Origin: Desulfobacterales bacterium
GTDB taxonomy: Bacteria > Desulfobacterota > Desulfobacteria > Desulfobacterales > JAUCGF01
DNA: 7,306 nt
Assembly (NCBI GenBank): GCA_029940345.1
Contig: JAOZRC010000266.1
Coordinates: forward strand, 1 to 7,306
Direction of reading: 5' to 3'
The notes under the pieces: generated by a model
Told to the model about the DNA's origin: nothing
Databases searched by the model: none
What the model saw: the letters and a program-made list of their open reading frames with translations, nothing else
Shown: positions 1-6,800 of the stretch, in pieces
Numbering within the stretch: position 1 is the stretch's first letter
Layout: every line of letters begins with the position of its first letter
Translations under genes and position numbers: made by a program

Positions 1-459
1 TCAAACTCTTCATCATCCCTTATCGCGCCGGTTTACCGTTTATACAGTGAAGGGCCGACAGTGCATTTTTTTACCATTGATGAAAACGAAAAAAACACAT
101 TGGAACCGACCGATGTGTGGTGTTACGAGGGAGTTGCATGGTTTGTTTATCCGAACTATCAAAATGGTGTGGTGCCGGTTTATCGGTTGTACAGCGAAGG
201 TTTGAAAATTCATCTGTTCACGATTGATGAAAATGAAAAAAACACGCTGGAACAGACCGATGTATGGCGTTACGAAGGGATTGCCTGGTATGTTTTCCCC
301 AATTGGCAAGAGGGTTTGGTTCCGATCTATCGTCTGTATAGCGAGGGGTTAAGAAAGCATCTATACACCCGCGATGAAAATGAAAAAAATACGTTGGAAC
401 AGACCGATGTATGGCGGTATGAAGGTATCGCTTATTATGCTTATCCAAAAGGTAGTTAA
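1..459 (+). CDS. C-terminal part of a protein with three DUF5648-type repeats (5' end outside window)
   Basis: The reading frame is open from base 1 and ends at the TAA at 457-459, so only the last 152 residues are seen. After a short serine-rich linker (SNSSSS) come three copies of a 49-residue repeat, each running VYRLYSEG, then HxFTIDENEKNTLE, then DVW(R/C)YEG(I/V)A and an aromatic-Y/F-P ending. The pattern of an aromatic YRLY opening, an H-(L/F)-(F/Y)-T core and a WxYEGxA(W/Y) close matches the DUF5648 repeat family, which usually sits at the C-terminus of secreted bacterial proteins. Its function is unknown; a role in binding at the cell surface is only a guess. There is no catalytic motif in the visible part. 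An in-frame GTG at 61 lies inside repeat 1 and is not a credible start. The gene ends 326 bases before the next one, in the same direction. Confidence 0.85.
   Translation, partial: SNSSSSLIAPVYRLYSEGPTVHFFTIDENEKNTLEPTDVWCYEGVAWFVYPNYQNGVVPVYRLYSEGLKIHLFTIDENEKNTLEQTDVWRYEGIAWYVFPNWQEGLVPIYRLYSEGLRKHLYTRDENEKNTLEQTDVWRYEGIAYYAYPKGS
31..459 (+). repeat. Three tandem 147-bp units coding DUF5648-type repeats
   Basis: The units begin at 31, 178 and 325, exactly 147 bases apart, and the last is shortened by the stop codon. The stretch coding DENEKNTLEQTDVW is almost unchanged at DNA level between units 2 and 3 (for example gaacagaccgatgtatggcg in both), while unit 1 has a few more changes (Pro for Gln, Cys for Arg). 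Such high DNA identity between units suggests recent duplication or gene conversion. Confidence 0.85.
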
Positions 460-565
460 TTCAACGATTCAGGCAAAATGGCAGTTCGATGGCTTAGTAA
501 AATGTGGCGAATACGGATATCAATGCTACTTTTTTGAAATATTCACCGACAATTTTATCGCTAAA

Positions 566-596
566 TGCCGTATATTAAATCATAATATACTTGGCA
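566..596. repeat. AT-rich imperfect inverted repeat
   Basis: The arms TGCC-GTATATT (566-576) and AATATAC-tt-GGCA (584-596) pair over 11 positions with a two-base bulge and a seven-base loop. No T run follows, so it is a poor intrinsic terminator. It could be an operator, a weak RNA hairpin or chance in AT-rich DNA. It lies 107 bases after the stop of the upstream gene. Confidence 0.35.
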
Positions 597-634
597 AAGA
601 CATATTGGGTGATTTTATAAAAATCGTTCTTTCT

Positions 635-660
635 CGTTCTGACGCTTCTGCGTCAGAACG
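635..660. repeat. Perfect 11-bp palindrome, REP-like stem-loop 1
   Basis: CGTTCTGACGC (635-645), a TTCT loop (646-649) and GCGTCAGAACG (650-660) form a perfect stem. The GTTC...GAAC frame and GC-rich core are typical of short dispersed intergenic palindromes found in many copies in some proteobacterial genomes and often linked to RAYT (TnpA-REP) transposases. That assignment is by appearance only. The stem is strong enough to act as a transcript hairpin, but no T run follows on either strand, so I do not call it a terminator. Confidence 0.7.
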
Positions 661-695
661 CATAACAGGGTGCCTGGCGTCCCGTACGCAAAAGT

Positions 696-720
696 GTTCG
701 CAACGCCGGAGCGTTGGAAC
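696..720. repeat. 10-bp palindrome with one bulge, REP-like stem-loop 2
   Basis: GTTC-g-CAACGC (696-706), a CGGA loop (707-710) and GCGTTG-GAAC (711-720) pair over 10 positions with a single bulged G at 700. It shares the outer GTTC/GAAC frame with the palindrome at 635-660 but has a different core. The two therefore look like the two ends of a paired (BIME-like) element spaced by 35 bases (661-695). Confidence 0.65.
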
Positions 721-741
721 AGGTCGCATCAGAAATATCTT
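714..741 (+). promoter_or_regulatory. Weak sigma-70-like promoter candidate
   Basis: TTGGAA (714-719), 16 bases, then TATCTT (736-741): each box matches four of six consensus positions. It would give a leader of about 40 bases before the ATG at 786 and would overlap the right arm of stem-loop 2. A competing candidate is TTGGCA (591-596) with TTTTAT (613-618), also 16 bases apart, which would place both palindromes in the 5' leader. Neither is strong. Confidence 0.18.
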
Positions 742-770
742 CATGCTTTGTTACTCTAAGTGTTACTAAA

Positions 771-778
771 AAAGGAGA
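771..778 (+). promoter_or_regulatory. Ribosome binding site of the giant gene
   Basis: The run AAAGGAGA contains a clear GGAG (774-777). It lies 8 bases before the ATG at 786, which is ideal, but only 3 bases before the ATG at 781. This spacing, together with the stop two codons after ATG 781, decides the start in favour of 786. Confidence 0.8.
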
Positions 779-780
779 AC

Positions 781-789
781 ATGAAATGA
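781..789 (+). other. Two-codon mini-ORF (Met-Lys-stop) overlapping the start codon
   Basis: ATG AAA TGA at 781-789 ends in a TGA that overlaps the ATG of the giant gene (ATGA at 786-789), a layout typical of translational coupling. The ribosome binding site is too close for efficient use of the first ATG, so this may be chance. It could equally be a trace of an alternative start made useless by frame. Confidence 0.3.
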
Positions 790-875
790 AAATTATGGCA
801 ATTAATCAATTAAAAACCTGGGGTATTATTCTTTTCAGCTTTATCGGTATTATTTTTCATAACCCAGCTTTTGCT
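786..875 (+). other. Sec signal peptide of the giant protein
   Basis: Residues 1-30: a lysine-containing N-region ending at K10, a hydrophobic core WGIILFSFIGIIF (12-24), and an AxA-type cleavage site NPAFA before LEN, so signal peptidase I would cut after Ala30. There is no lipobox cysteine, so this is not a lipoprotein. Confidence 0.85.
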
Positions 876-3800
876 TTGGAAAATTATAGATTTGAAAGAT
901 TATGGCCCGTAAGCTTTTCAGTCCATCAATTTAGCGCGCCGTGGGGAATGGCCGTTGATGACAATGATTACATATACATCGTGGATAGTAATAATAATCG
1001 TATCCAGAAATTTACCAAAGACGGCAATCTGATAACCAATTGGGGCAAAAGCGGAAATGGCGATGGAGAATTCAATGCGCCGACAGGCATTGCAATCGAT
1101 ATCAAAAACGGCTTTGTCTATGTTGCTGACACTGGAAACCATCGTATCCAACAATTTTCATTGCATGGCGATTTCAAATCAAAATTCGGGACGTTAGGAA
1201 ACGGAAATGGAGAATTAAATTTGCCCAAAGGTGTGGCCATAGACAGCGAAGGCTTTGTTTATGTTGCGGATACCGGCAACCATCGTGTTGTAAAATTCAC
1301 ACCCGATGGTAATTATGAAAAAAAATGGGGTACTCAAGGGAATGAAAAAGGCGAATTTGGCAGTCCCGGAGATATTGCGATAAATAGTAACAATGTTGTG
1401 TTTGTTGTCGATACTGACAATTCACGTATTCAAAGGTTTACATCAGAAGGGGAATTTTTAAGCAAATTTGGCAACTACGGTATTTGTCCGCGCAATGCCA
1501 CTAGCAGCGGGTGTCCGCCGGGCCTATTTGTCGAACCCAATGGCATTACAATTGATAAAAATGATTTTGTTTATATAGCTGATGAAAAAAACGGCATACA
1601 GAAGTTCGCTCAAGACGGTGAATATATTTACATTGATGGAAGTTCAGGTTCAGATGATTTTCCTCCTTCTATTCCTGTTATTATAGACGAAGGGATGGAT
1701 TATGGGGGAATGCCTGGAATTTACTGGGACATTTTTCAAGCATATTTTTCTTCTCCGAAAGATGTTGTCGTTGACAGTCAGGGGTATATCTATGTGGCCG
1801 ATACAGGCAACAACGGTATCCAGAAGTTCAAGCCGCTTGGTAATTTTGTGCGTAGCTGGCAAAGGTACAGCCGCTGGGATGGCGAATTCTATCATCCGCA
1901 GTGTATAACCGTAGATAACAATGATGGCACTGTATATGTAAGCGATATCGGTAGGAACCGGACTCAAAACTTTACCCTCGAAGGTGTGTTCATCAATAAA
2001 TGGGTGACTGAATGGGATCCTGATGAGGAAGAGGTATTTCGCAATCCAGGCGGAATAACATCTGATAGCAACGGTTTTATATATATAACAGACACTGAAA
2101 AGCATCAAATTTTCAAGTTCACAAAAGATGGTGATTTAAAAGAGAAACTGGGGCAATATGGTGAGTTTGATTCCCCCCGTGATCTTACAATTATCAACGA
2201 TAATCTTATGTTTGTCGTTGACACCGGCAACAATCGTATCAAAAAAATTAATTTTGAAAATCAGTCTGTTATGTCATGGGGAGAAAGCGGCAGCGGTGAA
2301 AGCAAGTTTGATATGCCTTATGGCATAGCTGTTGATGATAACAATGGATTTGTTTATGTGACCGACACCGGCAATAATCGTATTCAAAAATTTGACACCA
2401 ATGGTGTTTTTAAAGCTCAATGGAATAATTTTAACAGTGAAATCAATACGTTTAACAACCCCAAAGGTATTGCCGTCGATAGTGATGGCTTTGTCTTTGT
2501 TGCGGACTCCGGTAACCATCGTATCCTTAAATTCGATGCTGATGGTGTTTTGATTGCCGAATTTGGTGAATTCGGCTCCGCACCCGGCAGTTTAAACCAA
2601 CCAATAGACCTGTATATAAGTGCTGCCGGAAAAATATATGTTGTGGATTCAATTAACGCCAGGGTACAGGTTTTTACAAAAAGACGCGCTTCGGATAAAA
2701 ATGAAAAGGCTATTATTGTAGCTGGTAGGCGTGAAATAGATGATAGCCTTTGGGAAGAAACACAGATATGCGCCAATTATGCCTACAAAGCGCTTACTTA
2801 CCAAGGATTTACCAAAGAAACCATTCATTATCTGTCATCAAATATGGAGCTTGATCTTGATGATAACGGTGTGCCGGATGATGTGGATGGCAACGCTACT
2901 AACGAAAAATTGAAGGACGCAATCGAAGTGTGGGCAGCGGATGCGGACAGTGTCGTAATTTATCTTGCAGATCATGGGGGTGATGGAAAATTTCGTATGA
3001 GCGGAAAAGATATATTGAATAGCAGTGAGCTTTCCGAATGGCTGGAAACACTTCAAAATAAAATTTCAGGTACAGTCTCAGTAATTTTTGAAGCATGTCA
3101 ATCAGGGAGTTTTTTGGATAAACTGAAACTACCGGATGGCAAGAAACGAATTGTTATTAGCAGTGCCAGTAATGGTGAGAATGCTCATTTTTATTCCTCC
3201 GCTTCAATTTCATTTTCTAAATATTTCTGGACTAATATTCTTTTCGGATTGAATGTTAAAGATACATTTGATCTTGCCGAAGAGGCTTTGGAGTACACTT
3301 TTGATAATCAGCATCCGCTTTTAGATGATAACGGTAACGGCATAGGCAGTAATAAAGATAATTTTGACGGTGACGGCGATTTGGCAAAGATTACCTATAT
3401 CGGTAACGGAACCATATATCAGGGTGCAATTCCGGTTATCGGAAATGTATCAGAGGAGCAAACCATTCAAGATACATCTTCAACAACTCTTCGCGCTGAA
3501 AATGTGTATGATAATGATGGAGAAATTGTGCGAGTCTGGGCTGTTATCAGACCGCCGGATTATAATCTGAATGAATCGGATAACCCTGTAACAAATCTTC
3601 CTTCAATCGACTTTACACCCATAGATGGCCAACCGGACAATTACCAGGCAACATACGATCAGTTTAATAAATCAGGAATATATCTGATCACTATTTATGC
3701 ACAAGATAATATGGAAAATACGTCTATTCCGAAATTGACAACTGTAACAGTTACCAACCCGTTAAAACGACGGGCGATAATTATCGCCGGAAATTCGCCT

Positions 3801-6800
3801 TCGGATTCACTCTGGCCAGCCATAGAAAAAAACGTAAAACTGGCCTGTAAGGCGCTCTCTTTTCAGGGGTATGCTTATGAAGATGTTTATCTTATCAGTC
3901 CCCAAAGTATTCCCGATGTCAACTATCCGACAGTAACCCCTACCACTGGCAATATCCGTGATACTATTAAGATATGGGCGGCTCAACAGACACAAGATGT
4001 GGTAATCTATATGGTGGGAAATGGCGGTGCGGAGGAATTTTATCTTGGTGCTGACACTGATGATAACTTAATGGCACTGCAACTGGGCGAATGGTTGAAT
4101 GATTTGCAAACTGAAAATAACATAACGGATAAAGTGACGGTTATTTATGATGCCAGTTGTTCCGGAAGTTTTTTGCCTAAATTGATACCACCTGAAGATA
4201 AAGAACGTATTGTGATAACCAGTACGTCCGCAAATAATCTTGCGCTGTTTCAATCCCAAGGAGATGTTTCTTTTTCCGGCTACTTTTGGAGATGGGTGTT
4301 TAACGGTGAAAAAGTTGAAAAATGCTTTAATAATGCTAAAGATGCTATTAAAAAAGCGACACAAAATAATCCCATCATAGCACTATTGAACGATTCTGGT
4401 AATGATGAAGGCAATGATAAAAATGATGGTAAATTGGCAAGAAATTACACCATTGGTGTCGGTATCATGCTGGCCAGTGCCGGACCGCTGACTGAAGAAA
4501 TATCTCCCGAAATCACATTAAGCGACGGAATAACATCGGCTGGTATTTGGGCTCGGAATGTCACCACTACAGGGACAATTGAAAAAGTATGGGCTGTCAT
4601 CACACCGCCGGAAGGTCTGCCAAATCTGTGCGGAACTCCCATAACCGACCTGCCCAACATTGAACTTGTTGAAAATCCTGAAACCGGCATCTATGAGGGA
4701 ACATACAGCGACTTCACAAGCTACGGCATTTACGGTATTGCTGTATATGTGTCGGATACGGAAGGGAACATCTCAGCGCCTCTTACAACGCAGGTCAGAC
4801 AAACCGGTTACGAAAACGGATGTATCCGATCAATAAATATGAGGGATGAGATTCACAACTTCTGGTCAATGAATTGCGATTCGGTGAACAGATCGAATCG
4901 TTTCGCTTGGTATTACACCTTCACTCTTGTGACCGAAACCGAAGTTCAAATTGATCTTGAATCCGAAGTTCTGCCTTATCTGTATTTGATATCCGGAGCA
5001 GAAATTGATGGGAATATTGTAACTTCGAATTGTTGCGGTGGTGATGGCTATAATGCCAGAATCACAAAAACACTTTCAGCCGGCACCTACACTATCGAAG
5101 CAACAACTTCTTATAGTGATAAAACCGGCGATTTTAAACTATCATTGAACCCGACTCTTACACCCGGTTCGCTAAATGTTGTCATCATGCCTCCGGATGT
5201 AATTAATGCCGGTGCGCTATGGCAAGTCGATGGAGGTGAATGGCTTGATAGCGGTGAAACGATAACGGGATTATCCGTCGGCAGCCATACGGTTGAATTT
5301 AAGACTGTTTCAGGGTGGAAACAACCTGATAATAAATTAGTCCAAATTGAAGAAGGTGAAACCACGAATGTCGGAATAACCTACTCTGAACAAACCGATG
5401 CCGTCTTTACCCCCATAACAGTTACGAATGGCCAATATACCGAAGTACAGACAATCGGTATTGATCCAACGAGTGAGGATTGGTGTGATATTGATAACGG
5501 GGGGGACATGCCGCCGCCTTTACCTTGTATTTGGGCCGGATGCCCGCCAAATTATCATGCTGAAATAGATGGTTGCGAAACAAAACATATTATTGGAAAA
5601 AACAGCATTAATCAGGAAAACTCTTTCCTTCTCGAATATGCCTTTGGAGATAATACTGACATTACTATTTACTGGGAACTTGCAGACTTAACAGATGCCT
5701 GGACATACACGATTGCAGATAATATAACAGGTGAGCTATTTGTTATGGATATGACTGCTACTGATCATTTGGCCATTTCAGCATCGGATTACATTTATAA
5801 TGAACTGAGAATTATTCTCAAACCCAAAGGAAACCGGGTAATCGCTCTAGATGGGGGTATCAATCATACCGTCGCACTTCAAGAGAATGGGACGGTATGG
5901 ACATGGGGATCAAATGAATATGGTCAACTGGGTAACCGAATAACAACCAATCGTTCAACACCAGTACAAGTCGTTGATCTTATTAACATTAAGGCAATTG
6001 CTGCCGGCGGCCATCATACAACCGCACTTCGATACGATGGAACGCTTCGTACTTGGGGTAGCAATTATTATGGTCAACTCGGTGACGGCACAAATATCGA
6101 TCGAGTTTTACCAGTACCAATATCTGGGCTGAACGCTGTTAAAGCCATAGCAAATGGTTTCGCCCACTCCATAGCGCTCAAAGAAAACGGAACTGTATGG
6201 GCATGGGGTGCCAATGGATATGGACAGTTGGGTGATAATACAACCTCAAATCGTTCTTTACCTGTACAGGTTGCCTATCTTGACGATATCATTACCGTTA
6301 CAGCCGGTGGTTACCATACGGTAGCGCTTAAAAATGACGGAACCGTTTGGAATTGGGGGCGTAATGATTACGGTCAATTGGGTGATAGTACAATGGAAAA
6401 TCATCATACTCCCATGCAAGTGCCGAATTTTGATAATATCTCAACAATATTTGCGGGCTACTCGCATACCGCAGCCCTTAAAACCGACGGAACCGTATGG
6501 ACATGGGGAAATAATAATTACGGTCAACTGGGCAATGGAACAACGACTGCCAGCCCGATACCGGTACAAGTGACTGGTCTTGAAAATATTATTGCCATAT
6601 CCGGAGGAGGATATCATACGGTCGCCCTCGCACAAGATGGAACCTTGTTTACTTGGGGATTCAATGGCTACGGTCAACTCGGTGATGGCGCCAAAACAGA
6701 TCGGCACACACCGTATCAAGTTCCCGATATGACTAATGTCATTGCCATATCCGGCGGGTTTTCCCATACGCTGGGGATAAAAGATGATTATTCAATATGG

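Larger units (their letters stand above)
460..785. other. Intergenic region between the two secreted-protein genes
   Basis: No convincing coding frame is present here. The region holds an AT-rich inverted repeat (566-596), two GC-rich palindromes (635-660 and 696-720), a weak promoter candidate, and the ribosome binding site of the giant gene. I see no classical terminator (hairpin followed directly by a T run) after the upstream gene, so read-through cannot be excluded. The bases from 460 to 560 show nothing recognisable. Confidence 0.7.

Noticed and set aside
40..448. Antisense open frames opposite the DUF5648 repeats, with internal repetition
   Set aside because: The repetition mirrors the 147-bp units on the + strand, whose frame has a clear family match and natural stop.
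635..660. Intrinsic terminator of the DUF5648 gene
   Set aside because: The stem is strong, but no T run follows on either strand and it lies 175 bases past the stop codon.
374..769. Open + strand frame running from the DUF5648 gene into the gap
   Set aside because: It starts in a shifted frame inside a real repeat and reads through the palindromes; the peptide has no recognisable pattern, and no ribosome binding site marks its start.
1650..2776. Several antisense open frames of 80 to 150 codons opposite the NHL region
   Set aside because: They lie fully opposite a continuous + strand frame with strong NHL repeats. Their lengths fit shadows of repeated codons, and their peptides show no family pattern.
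4146..4175. Active-site cysteine in the second C13-like domain (Cys1125)
   Set aside because: Gap-free alignment of YDASCSGSF with FEACQSGSF puts Ser1124 at the catalytic position, and the partner His is Asn1079 in any case.
6334..6767. Repetitive short frames on both strands in the RCC1 region
   Set aside because: Their repeats follow the period of about 150 bases of the RCC1 units and are out-of-frame shadows.
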